A stretch of 64,000 bases of DNA from Symsagittifera roscoffensis. Taxonomy: Eukaryota; Xenacoelomorpha; Acoela; Convolutidae. The stretch is taken from contig NC_087063.1 of the NCBI RefSeq assembly GCF_963678635.1, positions 30,330,599 through 30,394,598 on the forward strand. The letters are read 5' to 3'. Of the stretch, positions 34,259 to 47,199 are shown piece after piece (the stretch's first letter is position 1; each line of letters starts with the position of its first letter). The position numbers were made by a program, and so were the translations under genes. A model generated the notes under the pieces. The model was not told where the DNA came from. It did not search any database and saw nothing but the letters and a program-made list of their open reading frames with translations.

Positions 34259-34730
34259 GTGAAAAACGGTTACGCATGTACAATTGAACCAAATCATTGT
34301 AAAGTGTTTAGTAATTTGGATTTAAAAAACTTTTGGTCAACAATATTTCTAATATTTCTGTGAACTTGCGCACAGAAACTGGAGGACTTGTTCCTTTCGC
34401 TGGAGGGGGAAAAGTTGTTCTGACTTTGAAATTTCAACAGTTTAGCAATTGATTAATATGGATTCATATTACCACAACCAAGCAAACCTACCACATTTCT
34501 CGGGGCATTATAGACAACGAGGCAGTGGCCCTAAGCAAACAAAAGCCCTAAGCAGCCACTCACAAGCACCGACAGAAAAACCATCAAAAAGCAAATAGGA
34601 GGAGGAAGTAGATCTCGAAAAAGTCATCCAAAAAAAAGAACAATGGTTATGAATTGAAAAACAAGACGCGTCATTCCCAGAAAACGAACTGCACAGAGAA
34701 GTCGCTCCGATTTCTTTACAAGGGTTTAAA

Positions 34731-36064
34731 ATGATTTCTAATTTAATCCCGAGAGAAGTAGCTCACAGCTCGTTGGACTTATTTGAAAAACCGCCTTTAC
34801 TTGTCACTTTGAAAATGCATTCACCCAGAAAATTGGACCTTCTTTTTCTCCTGATGGTCCTATGCTCGAGTTTGAAGTACTCAGCGACAAAAATAATTTC
34901 ATCGATCTTCAACTTACTCGTTTGGGATTTCGAATTAAGGGAACCGTGCTTGCGAACACATGCTACAGAGGCGGCAAACAGAGATACACCGTATTTTGTT
35001 CACAATCCTTTATCTTCATTGTTTTCTGAGTGTACACTGTCTCTGAATGGTGAGAAAATATCAACTACCAACGCTCATTATGCCCATAAAAGCTTTTTGA
35101 GACCGAGTTTTCATACGGTAATGATGCGAAGAAAACGTGGTTGGCTTGCCAAGGTTAATATTATGAAGAAAACCCATCAGCTATCGACGGTAATGAAAGG
35201 AGAGTTACGGATTGTAAATTAAAAGTCTCGTTGCGACCTCGAACGAGCTAAAGTTGTTTAGTAAAATTGCTTGCGACTTCTTGTCATGTGACAAGCACCT
35301 AATTAGCAGTGTGACAATTAAATTGTCTCTTAGACGTTTTTCTAACGATTTTGTTGTCATATCTGAACAGGCAGCTAAACACTGCAAGATTCAAATAATC
35401 GAAGCTAATCTCTATGTCAGAAAGATGACTGTGACTGACTTTTTTCTGTCATGAATAGAAAAAACTTTGTTGAAGAACCCGGCAATTTACAATTACATCG
35501 AAGTAGTACCAAAAACTTTTTTCGCAACTGCAGAGGTACAAAGCTGGCGACAAGAGGATGTTTTCGCATAATAACCTGTTCGAAGAATGATACTAGCAAT
35601 GAGCATAAACGAATCATATTTGGTTACTAATAGGACAAACCCTTTTCATTACCAGAAGTTTGGGTTGAATGAGATCATTGTATACAGAAACGGCCTACCC
35701 ATTGCCGGAACTCCCATCTCGACATCAGACAATAAAACAATTTATTACAATACGCTTGAGGCTCTTGATTTTGTTTTGAACACTAGTCATGGAATCAGTC
35801 TCGCTAATTACCACTAGTCATGGATTCAGTCTCGCTAATTATGATAATCATTATATTATGGCTTTTGATCTCACGTCAACTCAGGAGGCTTCACACGATT
35901 TCAATTTCATTCATCCTGAATTGACCAATTGCACTATTTCGGTCGAACTCAAATTTGACGCAGGTCTCGCTAATAATGACGAGTTATTATTTATGGGAGA
36001 GCGTGAATCAACAGTTTATGCGCGTTCAGATGAAAAAATTACCAAAAACACTCTTATGACCTAA
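34731..36064 (+). pseudogene. Polinton major capsid protein (double jelly-roll), fossil
   Basis: Segments recall the major capsid protein of Polintons and adintoviruses: an N-terminal SSLDLFEKPPLLVT, HNPLSSLFSECTLSLNGEKIS in the middle (the N-P-h-x-S-h-F pattern) and, near the end, NRTNPFHYQKFGLNEIIVYRNG then MAFDLTSTQEASHDF. The protein forms hexagonal capsomers. It is broken, with several breaks. A short direct repeat (ACTAGTCATGGATTCAGTCTCGCTAATTA) occurs at 35783-35839. Confidence 0.75.
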
Positions 36065-36115
36065 GCTAGACATGGATAATCTTCAAATAATGGAATTTTT
36101 AACCGTAGTAAACAT

Positions 36116-36510
36116 TTGAAATATGGCTTTAGAGGTATTTTCCCGGCAGATTTTCCATGCTCCTCAGTACTGAAAAACGATAATACTTTCATGATTATGA
36201 ATGCCTCACCATCGGATCAACCTGGAACACACTGGTTGCTTTTTGCTCAAGCTGGAGGACAGTTGTTCTTCGCAGATACTCTAGGTAAAAGATTATCTGA
36301 TTATCCCCTCGTGTACAAGATTATTTGACGTACAGTTCACGAGGGAAATCAACTACTGATGAAAAAACCAATACAATCAGCTGATTCAGTGTTATGCGGA
36401 CCTTATTGTATTTATGTTGCTCATGTTATAATTAAAAATAGATTTCCAATAGGTTTTAAACTTAATGATCATGCTTTGATAAAATTTGCTAAACATATGT
36501 TATTCTAAAC
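36116..36510 (+). pseudogene. Polinton adenain-type cysteine protease, fossil
   Basis: The expected motifs appear in order: GTHWLLFAQAGGQLFFADTLG (catalytic His then Asp region) and DSVLCGPYCIYVAH (catalytic Cys in a G-P-Y-C-like context). The family is the adenovirus protease/Ulp1 type, which matures capsid proteins. It follows the major capsid gene as usual. It is broken. Confidence 0.75.
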
Positions 36511-36534
36511 TATTTTTTTGATGTTTTGTAAAAA

Positions 36535-37700
36535 TTATAAACTCTTTTTTTTAAATTCATTCTTTTCAACAACAGATTTTTTTTCTACAAGTTTATGTGA
36601 ACCGCGAAAATTTTCATATCCAGTCCGTGGGAACGCTCCTTGGGAACGCCTCCCGCTTGTGTAGTAGTTTTTTTTTGATATACAAAAGAGCAAAAGAAAA
36701 CCAATATTTAAAACTTGAATTTCTTCTCCACAATAAATTTCACAACAAAATGTTTGAATCAATTTCCATACAACCATACCCACTTAGAATTATGTCAATT
36801 ATTCTAGAAAACTCAGCAGCATTTTCACCTTTCAAAATATTAGTAAAGCGTTCAATTGTTACGTTAGTAACCATGTCAGTTTGAGTTTGAACAGATTTAG
36901 TCTGCGAGCCGAAGCAAACTTGAGGCAATCGTCTGCAAACTGGAACACTCCTAACAACTAGGTGGTTGATGGAGTTATAGTTTACAGCTTTTTTTAGTTT
37001 TTCCATCAGAGGGCCAGACAATTCACAGTTGGAGCAACGCAAAAATAAATATTTGAATATAGAGAGAAGACAAGGACAACGAAGGCTTTTGAAGTCATCT
37101 TGTTTTGTAAATCGGTAGACTCTTTTGTGATTTCGACCAGCACATGATAATGTTTTTTGTTGTCAATCAAAAGATTGCAAAAATCTAATTTAGTCGAATG
37201 AGAGGATACAGCAAATTTGCTTTTGAAGCGAAGCCTGAGAAGTTGGGTTCATGATTGAGGATGAAAAATTTGTATTTTTTACGGAATTGTTTGAAATAAT
37301 CAGGGGATTGCTCATACCTTGCTTCAACCATTGCTTTGAAGTTTCGATAGAATAACGAGTTAAAAATGTTACACAACCCGACAGTTATCATCGTTTTCAC
37401 TTTGGCATTCCTTTTCCGAACAAGAAGAATTTTTAGATTTGTTTCGCTTTTTTCTAACTTTTTCAGTCACGTCGCAATTTTTTCCTTTCGTCAATCTTTT
37501 GATTTTTGTATAATTGTCCACCGGGGACTCGAATTCACCAGTTCACTAAGTTATTCCTTGTCGACACTTGAAAGTTCCCTTTTCGTCTTTTTTGTACAAT
37601 TTGATAGTTATATGAGTACCGGCTGTGCGAATGTTTTTGAGCCGACTCTAAATAAACGTTTATCATTCGAAGATATATCCCGAAAATCATCAAAATAGTC
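36535..37700 (-). pseudogene. Opposite-strand Polinton gene of unknown function, fossil
   Basis: Short open pieces on the - strand (37400-37185, 37042-36740) between the protease and the + strand polymerase. One carries MRCSNCELSGPL, a possible half zinc-ribbon, and a Thr-Gln-Thr repeat (SVQTQTDMV). No family was recognised. The strand change and lack of match suggest a lineage-specific gene. It is broken. Confidence 0.35.
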
Positions 37701-37862
37701 AATATCCCTTTCAAGAGAAGCGTACATTATAAATGAAAAACAACCAACTGGTTTTTAGTGTGGAACGCTGAAGAATGGAACGCTGATCACAGTATCGAGA
37801 CAGATCATGCGCTCCCAAAGTAAAAATTAAGGTGATAACTTTTACGAGCGCCTTAAGCCATA

Positions 37863-38123
37863 ATGATAAAACTTTGTGAAAATCAGGAGGTATGTATTCG
37901 TGATTTTGCAGAGCGCGAAGCGTACTGGGATGTTCCGACAGCAATGTCTCCCGAGTCGTTTGTTAGGGGAGCAGTTTCAACTCCAGAACAATCAACTTCC
38001 TATTCGGATGCTCGGGTTTCATCGAGTGCGGAGACAATTGATATAGTGACCCCAGATCTCATTCAATGCACCCCTCCAAATGCAGCTTGCTATGCGCCAA
38101 AAAAGAGAAAACTACAGTTTTGA
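37863..38123 (+). pseudogene. Small Ser/Thr-rich open piece
   Basis: An 86-codon piece on the + strand with an acidic/Ser-rich middle and a basic C-terminal end (APKKRKLQF) that resembles a nuclear localisation signal. It sits between the opposite-strand gene and a non-coding gap. It may be a Polinton gene or chance. Confidence 0.3.
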
Positions 38124-38387
38124 GAATTCTAATAACTTAAACAAAAAACGTTCCTTTGTTTCAAATATTATTCCAAGGTTATATATTTTCATTTTTTGTT
38201 TGATTTGATTTTACAGCTGTTTTAATATTACCGTGTGTATATTTTTGTCTCAGTTTTTATGGTGCTTAATAGATCAATTAAAGTTTGCCCTGTAAAACTT
38301 TCTGCAAAATGATAGAGAAAAACTTGAAAAACTAGAAAAAATTATAAATCGTGAATAATTTTTTGCTAAACCTGTTGTTTGAGAAAG

Positions 38388-38390
<3 letters not shown>

Positions 38391-38422
<32 letters not shown>
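38391..38422. repeat. (GA)n microsatellite
   Basis: Sixteen uninterrupted GA units. Confidence 0.95.
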
Positions 38423-38425
<3 letters not shown>

Positions 38426-38497
38426 ATACACTTGCTCCTTAGTGAACCCCATTCGGAATATCTTTTTCAGGATATTGCTTTCTTTTCAAAAGAGAGA

Positions 38498-38547
38498 TAA
38501 ATATGGAAGTGTCCAACATTTTATTGTTGGTAGTCCAACCATATTTA
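38498..38547. repeat. Hairpin between the GA and CT tracts
   Basis: TAAATATGG pairs with CCATATTTA and, inside it, CCAACA pairs with TGTTGG around a six-base loop. With GA repeats on the left and CT repeats on the right, the whole 38380-38600 stretch could fold back. Confidence 0.55.
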
Positions 38548-39897
38548 TTTAGCTTTTTTTTATCAAACACTCTCTGCTCTCTCTCTCTCATTATACTTTG
38601 TGCCCGGTGCGGTTAGCCTGGTCTTACGCAAAGTAACAGAGAGTGTTTTGAGCCATAATTCTGCTTCACATTACGTTTTATATACATGTTTTGGGTGTAA
38701 AACTGACAATTTTTGGTAAAAAGTGTGAAAAAATGAAAATTCATGTTTTTCCACAAAAATTGAACATGGCCCTTAACTCTGGACAGAGATATCACACAAA
38801 AATCAGATTTCCTCAAAACATCACAAATTTTTGAGCGTCTACTCTCATTGATTGGGCTATAATTGTTTTTTAATTTCTACGCTTGTCCTAATTAGGTATC
38901 AGATAGCTCCTAAAAATTTCATACCACAATCAGTTGAACTTAAAATGAGAACGAATAATTTAAGCTAAAAATGAAGAAAAAAAGGTTAAAAAATTATGTT
39001 TTTTAAGTTTCAAACACTACCAGTAGAACTGTACTCGAGATCCTATAAAATTTACTGGTTTTTTGTCAATAGATTTTTAAGACATTTTTGTTAATTTTTC
39101 ACAACATAATAAGCTTGAAATGTTCCTTTAATTTGAAATTACAGAAAAGGAGGCAATCCCGAGGAGCGTACTAAACCAAACGGCCATGCCTTAGTATTTC
39201 GAAGGACATGATATGAAATGTTTCAAGGTACTTTGAATCAAATGAAGGAAACTTTGATTCCGATATCTTTTACACGTTCAAATGACAACCTGTGCTTATC
39301 ATGCATCTGCAACTATCAAGATATCTATTATGCACAATTTTAATTTATCAAGTTTTCTATTTTATTTCAGATTAATTGTATAGTTGGGGGCTTTATTTTC
39401 TGAACACTTTTATCTCATATTTCTACTTTTTATTAAACCTATTTAAGCAAACCAAGAAATGGACTCGAAATCATTAGGAATTTACTGTTTCACTGTTAAA
39501 AATAGTCAGAAAAAGTTTTAAGCTCAATCTGAATTATTCTAAGGTTTAAATTTTGTAATTTAGTGCTGAAATGTTAATTGAAAATCTAAACCAGTCCCTT
39601 AAAAGTCGCCAAACCTTAAAAAAATTTATCGCTACCCCTTAAAATTAACAGCAAAAATTTGAGGCTGTAAATGAATCAGTTTTTAATATGCAAAAGCCTT
39701 GCACTTGAACAGAGTGATGAGACATATAGAGCTTAAAGCTGTAAAAAACCCTGTAATAAAGGAAAGTACTTATTGTCAAGTTCACGGCGAAGTATAACTC
39801 CCGTTAATGGCTTCTACTTGCCCTTACCCGCAAAGTTTTTAGTCCTAGTCACTTCTTGCTTTTGCTTTTTCATAACCAGTTTTATTTCAATCTTGAA

Positions 39898-39926
39898 GTT
39901 CGGCATTATTTCAAATAATGCCGAAC
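39898..39926. repeat. Perfect 29-nt palindrome over the polymerase start codon
   Basis: GTTCGGCATTATTT - C - AAATAATGCCGAAC: arms of 14 nt with a one-base centre and no mismatch. The ATG at 39918 lies inside the right arm. Confidence 0.9.
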
Positions 39927-42900
39927 TCTACTGCTATCGCGACACCTGTTCCTTGCCAGCAGTGCGGAAAAATACTGAGCTCTAAAAGGAACTTTAGAAG
40001 ACATGAGCAAAAAGTTCAAAAGATCCTTCCTCCCCCTCCTCCTCAAACTGTTTGCGATGAGTGTCTCGAATCATTCGAGAGTTTGTCGGAAGCCCGAGAG
40101 CACGTCAAGTTGGTACATGACATGACTTCCAATAGTCATTGTATCTATTGCCATACAATATTTCTCACCGCGGAAAGCTCTGGACAACATTTGCTGAAGA
40201 AGCACGCATTGCCAGTTTGGGACGGCATTGAGACGACGTCTTCCGCTGCCCCAACGGAAAGCGCGTTCAGAGGCAAATTGCATCGATACGATCTCAAAAT
40301 TGGTGAAAAAGAAATGGATTTGCTTCAAGTCATGATGCAAAACAAGGAGGAAATTGATGCTCTCATAGTGGAAAGGGTCATAGAGGGTCCTAACAAGGTG
40401 CAATTCTACGTGGAAGTGGGAATGATCAAAACTCCCATTGTGCAAGACAGGGATAGTGGAAACTTCGGAAGGACTATGCTGTTTCTGAACACTAACACAT
40501 TGACAGTGTACTTCGAGGGAATAGCTGGGGATCAATTCTTGGAACTGATTGAACATATGGTCAACCAAGTCAATTCGTTCTCATCTCATGGTAGCGGATG
40601 GATTATTGACAGAATTGAAAAATTGCAAATCAGTTTCGCTGCCTTCTCACCAATAAGAGCAGGATCCTACCTCGAGCTACCTGATGCACTCAGTGCAGCT
40701 TCTACTCTGCTCACAAATATCAACAATAAAGATGATGACCGATGCTTTCTCTACTGCTTTGTTGCCACATATCACAATGTGAATGAGCCGGCCCTCTACC
40801 CCACATCTAGACGGTGGCTGGAGAAAAACAAACTCTCAATCTACGATCTCGTCAAAAAAGGAATTGTGAAAATCAATGGGGAATACGAAATGGCAATGGG
40901 TCTGATAGATATGGAAAGATTTGAAAAGCTGAAAAATTGTCAAATCAACGTCTTCCGGTAAGCAAGATCTATTTGCCTTTTAAAGATCTTAAAATTCCCT
41001 CATTAATATTCTTCGCCCATTCAAACACCCTTTATATTTCAATCTACACCTAGGTATAAAAATTATTTTTCTGTTCAAGTACAACGATGGCGAAATGTTG
41101 CCCATAAGAGTATCGAGCAGATTCACTACTAGCCTAATTGTGGACTTGTTGCTGCTGACAGATGGATCAAAATATCATTATGTGTTGATAAGTGATCTCC
41201 AGAAGTTGGTCGAGTACGTGCGGCACAAATTGCACCGATTTCAATCTGAGATTTGACGCAAATGTTTCCACACATGCGCTTCATTCGAAACTCTGAGAAG
41301 ACATCAAGAACTGTGCTACCAAGAGGAAGATGTCGTCATAACAATGTCCAAGCCGGGAAAAGATGACCACAAGTTCAAAAACCTAACAGCTCGTTGGTAC
41401 GTACCCAGCGTAATCTACTTTGATTTGGAGTCACTGCTCTTACCAGTATACGGTCCGCAACCTGATCCGCAAAAATCTAGCACGCAAACAATTGAAATCT
41501 ATCAAATGTGCGGCTACGCATTAGCAGTAACCGAATTTGGGAAAAAAAGACCTGGTAAAGTTTGAGCTTAAAAGAGGACCGAATGTGATGGAAGAGGTAA
41601 TTAGCTCCCTTGAATCGTTAGCGAGACAAATTTACGTAGAAAAAGGAAATATTACATTTTCACCGTTATAACAGACCAGGAACGGGAAGATGCTACAATT
41701 TGTTGGATATGCGAGAATGATTTTTCCGACAATGATCAAGTGGTACCTGATCATTGCCAATACACCAACAAGTTGCTGGGTTGGGCACACAATGAGTGTA
41801 ACGTCAATAAAAAAAACAATAAACTACATTTCAATGGTAGCTCATAATTTGTCAAATTATGGTTTACACTTTATAATCAAAGCGCTGGCAAAAAGCGATT
41901 CAGAAAACACTTTTTCCGTAATACCCGCATCTGAAGAAAAATATATATCCTTGACAACCTCAGTATATATAAAAACGTACACGGACGAAAACGGAAAAAT
42001 CAAAAAACTCTACGGAAATCTGAGGTTCATTGATTCGTATAGGTTCATGCTAGCACCGTTGGCAAAACTTGTCGATAATTTGTCCAACGAAAAGATTTTT
42101 CTGCTGGAGAACTATTTAGAAAAACTCGGCCACTCACCTGAAAAAGTCAGTATGTTGAAACAGAAAGGGCATTACCCCTACTCATACTTCAACTTATTCA
42201 AAAAATTCCGATAAACTCGCCTTCCCCGCGAGCAATATGGAAAAATAGTCTAACAGGAGGGCATGTGAGTGTTTCAAGAAAATTTTCCCTAAAAGTCATG
42301 CCCTAAAAGTTTTCATCGAACTGAAGTGTGGCTTACTTGGTGATTACCACTTGTACTTAATGGCAGATGTATTATTGCTTGCTTCCGTTTTCGAAGCTTT
42401 TCATGAAGTTTGCTGTCAAACTTACGGGCTGGATTGCGCCTGTTACTTCACGGCAAGTAACCTCTCCGGGGACGCCTTTCTAAAAGTTTGTAAGCCCGAC
42501 CGGAAACTTTTAACGGATCGTGAACATCTGGACCTTGTGCAGCGAATGATACGAGGAGGCATGTCTTCGGTTTACGTGCGCCAATGTTACAAAGCAAACA
42601 ATAATTACCTCGACATTTTTTCGCCCTCAGAACCATCAAGCTACGTCCTCAATATTGACGCAAACAATTTGTACGGGGGGATAATGAAACACTGCCCTTT
42701 GCCATTGAACGAGTTTTCAGAAATAGAAAAAAGTCTGGCAGACATACTGCTCACCAGTGAAACCTCAGAGTGGGGTTATATAGTTGAAGTCAATTTGACC
42801 ATACCCGAAGAGCTTCATGACTTCTTTGCTGGTTACCCTCTTGCTCCTTCTCAGGAAGTATTGGACATCGGTGCAAGGCGCAACGAGCAAGTCGACATGT

Positions 42901-44293
42901 TGGGAAAATTGGGAATCAACACACCGCCAAAAGTGCCAAAGCTTCCGCAGACCTTGCATCCTAAAGAAGGTTATGTTTTGCATTACCTTACCCTAAAGTT
43001 GTACCACGAGCTGGGAATGAAAATAACTCACCTCGGAAAAGTTCTTCAGTTCCGCCAAAGTCACTGGATGGCACCCTTTGTCGAACTCAATACCCGCTTA
43101 CGAAAAGCCGCCCTAAATAATTTTCAGGAGAACTTTTACAAGCTTATTGTTAATTCTGCAATCAGTGAGACAATGGAGTCTAAGTTAGGAAGATAGAAGC
43201 TGGAGATTGTAAGGAATGAGAGAGAGCTTCTTCAAAAAACAGCTCTGAGCACAATGAAGAGTTTTCAAATCATTGACGATCAATTAGCCACCATCAGCTT
43301 TTCAGTAGCAAAAGTTTTATGAGACAAACCTATGATAGTTGGTGCGACCATCCTAGACCTCGCCAAACGTTTCATGTTCCAGTTTCATTATCAAAAAATG
43401 ATTCCTAATCTAATTTTGGAACTTCTTTACTCCGACACGGATAGTTTTATTTATGCCATAACAACTGACGACGTTTACCGAGACTTGGATAAAATAAAAG
43501 CTGATTTCGACTTTTCAAATTATGATGGGGCCATTTGTTGTTCGGCGATACCAACAAGAAAGTTGTACTGAAGTTCAAAGGCGAGACTGGTGGGAAGGCG
43601 ATCAGAGAATTCAACGCCCTTAAACCGAAACTATATTCGGTCGTCCTAAATGGTTAGTAAAAATTCCACTTAGGCCACCCTTCCACCTCCATTCCTATCT
43701 TTTTACAGAAAAAAAATCACTACCACCACCACCAACCTCCCTCCCTCCCTTACTTTGTTGCAATAAACTATGGGCATTTAATTAGCTTAGGCAACATTAT
43801 ACATTTTTAATCGTAATTTAGAGTCTTCTGCTTTTTTTGGTAAAAAGAATTTGCTTGGTATAAATTGACTTGCTGAAGTGAAATGAAATTATCTCCTGCC
43901 TTGTCGGAAAAAATAATATTTTGGTTATCCTTAGAAGGCACTCAAAAATTGAGTGCCAAAGGAATAAAACGGAGTGCACAGCGAGAACTGGTCAACCAAA
44001 CCTTCAGGGACACATTATTTACTGGGAAAACAATGAGAGTGTACAACTATAACATAGTTTCGAAAGGTCACACCAATATGACAGTAAAACAAAACAAACT
44101 TGCAATATCATCATTCGACTCAAAAAGTTTTCTCCTTTTTGACGGAATTTCGACAGTGCCCTTTGGCCATAAAGCCGCCGAAGAAAACGCATTTCTAGAA
44201 GACATTTACATGGTCACCGAGTGGGCCAACTCATACAATGAAACTGATAACTTTAATTATCGCGGGAAAAAGGACCGCTTTAAAGGGAATTAA
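39918..44293 (+). pseudogene. Polinton protein-primed DNA polymerase B, fossil
   Basis: The first part (39918-40961, the longest open piece) has two C2H2-like zinc motifs (CQQCGKIL...H and CDECLES...H) and a conserved block with GSGWIIDRIEKLQI and NNKDDDRCFLYCF. Farther on come the exonuclease-type motif YFDLESLLLPV (41420), polymerase motif A as NIDANNLYGGIM (42655), motif C as YSDTDSFIYA (43432) and the C-terminal block (43883-44293). This order is that of the Polinton/adenovirus-like PolB, which copies the linear genome from a protein primer. It is broken, with at least five breaks. Confidence 0.85.
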
Positions 44294-44302
44294 AAGGAAT
44301 TA

Positions 44303-44503
44303 TTGTGTCGGGTCCCGGTTGTTAAGCTCAGAAGGAGAAGGTCTTTTACTTTGGGGATGGGAACTTGCGTTCATTTACAAAATCCTAGGATAGTGGTCCT
44401 CCAAAAAATTAAGGACCCCTTTCCTAGGATTTTGCTTTACGCGAGGACCCCCCTTAGGAAGGACCCCCCCTTAGGATCCGGGACACGATACAATACTACT
44501 AAT
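44303..44503. repeat. Palindromic foldback repeat, copy 1
   Basis: The ends are inverted (GTGTCGGGTCCCGG on the left, CCGGGACACGATAC on the right) and the inside holds AATCCTAGGAT mirrored by TCCTAGGATT plus CCTTAGG/AAGGACCCCCC blocks. A close copy lies at 50101-50295. It is non-coding. Confidence 0.7.
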
Positions 44504-46089
44504 GGATATGAGATTGCAGGTGGGTTTCTTAAGTTATGTATGTCCATGTAAGTTATGAAATGATGTTTTCCGAGCATTCTAGCCAAAATATAATCACAAA
44601 AAAAATTCTTTTTCCTACTTTTTTTTGAGATTTAGTAGAGTTGGAATTCAAATTTAGCTCTTTTAGACTAACTCATTTTTCGCTGTTGCTGCATTTTCTC
44701 TGTTGCTGCATTTTAAGAAATTAAGGAATCGCAAAAATTGTTTTATTTTCAAGCTATCGTTTTAGGGTTAAAAGTGCATCTTAAACCCTCGTTGCATCAG
44801 GTTTCCGCGTAATCTGTTTTAAGTTAATTTATTGCATTTTTCTCTGCTTCAATGGCTTTTTTAGATGTTTGTCCGATAGGTTTTGCTAATTATAACTTGT
44901 AATAGTTTATAGTGAAACTATTTTAAGAGAATTTTTTCAATAGTTACATGAAAAAAAGGAGACGAAAGCTCGGAGAAAAGTTTTTAGACGTTCAGACGTA
45001 ATTTGTACTAGTTTTTTCGGGATTTCCCCTTGCTTTGTCGATTATGCTGAAAATGCAGTGGATAATGCCAGGTTATATCAGAAAAACTAAAGATGTTTGC
45101 TCTGAGTTCTTCCGCCAAATATAAAAAACTTATTTTTTCCACTTTTAAATTTTTTGAAATTTAGTTAGAATTCACCTCTAAATTAGTCGAAACCCGGGTT
45201 GATCAAAACGTTTTCTCAGTTTTATTAGAGTTTTTCTTTACAAAAAATGAAATAGATTAAAAGAACTGTTTCTAAAACTATCGTTTTAGATTTTAAAAAA
45301 GTTGTATTTTGATCCCTCGTTGTTAAATATTTCCGGCAAAACTCACTATTTTCTACTAAATCATCAGTTTTCACCACTTCTCATGTTTAAATATTCTTTT
45401 CAACAGTTTTTTCCGACAGGTTTTTGATATCACAACTCTCAACCATGTATAAGGACACAATTTCTCAGAAGTATTTGAACGTTTCTTTGACAAGACATTT
45501 GATTTGATTTTTTCATTTTTGCAGTTTTGTTTTGTAATTTTTTCTGCAATCACCGACTATTTTGCAAAACTTTGTATGTCAAATAAAAGTGTAAATTAAG
45601 GGATTTTTAGCCGTATACAATATGTCTCCAGAGTAACTCGGGAATTATAAAACCTGTGCCTTTTTGGGACTAACAACGAAAGATGATTTTTTTTGAAATC
45701 AGAACTTTCTATTTTTAATTTCTTTTTATTTCAAAGACCTTGAAAAACGTATAAAACATGGTAAGAAAAATTTTAAACGTGATGTTTAAATGATTCCTCT
45801 TTTCTTTTTTAAAAATGAGAAGTTATTGCTTATTTGTTGGGAAGTGATCGGAATTAACGTTTTGTCAATTTGGTTTTTTCAATTCTTGTACAATCATATG
45901 CATCAATCAAAAAAGCTTTCTGACCGCGTATAAACGTTTATCTTATGTTTCTGTATATTCAACTGTCTTACATTTTTTTTACTAACCAGGAAGGATAATT
46001 TTTTGTGAAATCAAATCATTCAACTTTTAATTTCTTTACATTAGCAATTGATTTAAAAAAGTATAATTAACTGTAAAAGGTCCAACGAG
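44504..46089. repeat. AT-rich region with degenerate long-period repeats
   Basis: No gene is seen. A pattern (GAGATTTAGT..AGA.TT...A.TTCA, then CTATCGTTTTAG, then CCCTCGTTG) appears near 44625-44810 and again near 45150-45330, a period of about 520 bp. A second pair (ACTAAC.A..A..GATAATTTTTT.TGAAATCA, then TTTTTAATTTCTTT) appears near 45665 and 45985. Confidence 0.5.
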
Positions 46090-46955
46090 TCATTATTTCA
46101 TCCATTGATTCAACCAACCATCTATACAGCAGCAATCTATGTACTCATCGTCCATCCTTTTAGCCACCCAAGCATCTTATCGTCCATTCATCCACAAAGC
46201 TATTTATCCAATCAGTCATTCATCCAAGTGGCATCAATTTTTTCAACCATTCGAATAACCAGCCAGCCACCCGTCCATTCGTTCATTCATCCGAAAAGCT
46301 TTTCGTCTAATGAACCAACCCTGTCAACCATCCATCCTGTCATCCAGCCTTCATGCCAACTATCCATTAAGTCACTTATCAAGCTATTCAGCCAAGATTC
46401 ATCCATTATGCCATCCAGTCATCTAGCTGTGCATCATCTAGCCGACCGTTGTCCATCCAGCAAGTTATCCGCCCAAACATCCTTTTAATCATTCTTCTAT
46501 ACTTCTATCAGTCGTCGATCAGTCCAGCAATCCAGCCATCCCATCCATCCAACCATCGTTTCATTCATTTATCTAGCCAACCCTCCAACCATCAAACAAT
46601 CCAAGCATCAAGCCATCCATTCATTAGGCCATTTATCCATCATAAGGCCATCCATCCATCATAAAACAATACATCCATCAAGCCATCCTTCATTAACCAA
46701 TTGTCCATGCGTGTGCGAAGCCATTGTTCATCTAACCAACCAGCTATCCATCAGTCTGATCAATCCTGCCACCCGACTGTCTAGTCATCTATTCATCTAA
46801 GCGTCAATTCAACTGTTCATACCTTCAGCCATCCATTAATCCAATCAGGTTTTGATCCCACCTGCCAGTCACCAATCCGTCCTTTCATACAGCCATCAAT
46901 CCGTTGATAGATCTAGCTATCCCTTCGTACATCTTTCCAACCAACCCACCATTCA
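46090..46955. repeat. Degenerate CATC/CCAT tetranucleotide tract
   Basis: The + strand is dominated by CATC, CCAT, ATCC and TCAT words for about 860 bp without long perfect runs, a strongly mutated tetranucleotide satellite. Open frames within it (Pro, Ser, His, Ile-rich) are by-products. Confidence 0.85.
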
Positions 46956-47199
46956 AAGGTTCAATTTTTGGTTCTACTGAAATAAAGGTGTAACTACACA
47001 TGGATATGGCTATTGATAAATAATATTGGCTGAACATCTGAGTTTTCAAGCTATCTATCATTACTACCGTACTTTGGGTTCAAGTACTTTTCAGGAATTC
47101 AATTATCTTTTTGTTTCTATAAGCACTAAATCTTTCACCAGCTAATTGATCAAAGGGATTGTGTGTTTAGAAATTTGAAAAAGTATGTGTGCAGATTTT

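Larger units (their letters stand above)
38124..39770. other. AT-rich gap inside the Polinton
   Basis: About 1.6 kb with no gene. It holds an AG microsatellite (38391-38422), a hairpin (38498-38547) and a CT-rich tract (38567-38595). Confidence 0.5.

Noticed and set aside
46105-46664. Open frames rich in Pro, Ser, His and Ile in the CATC tract
   Set aside because: Composition follows the tetranucleotide repeat; no start context, domain or conservation pattern.
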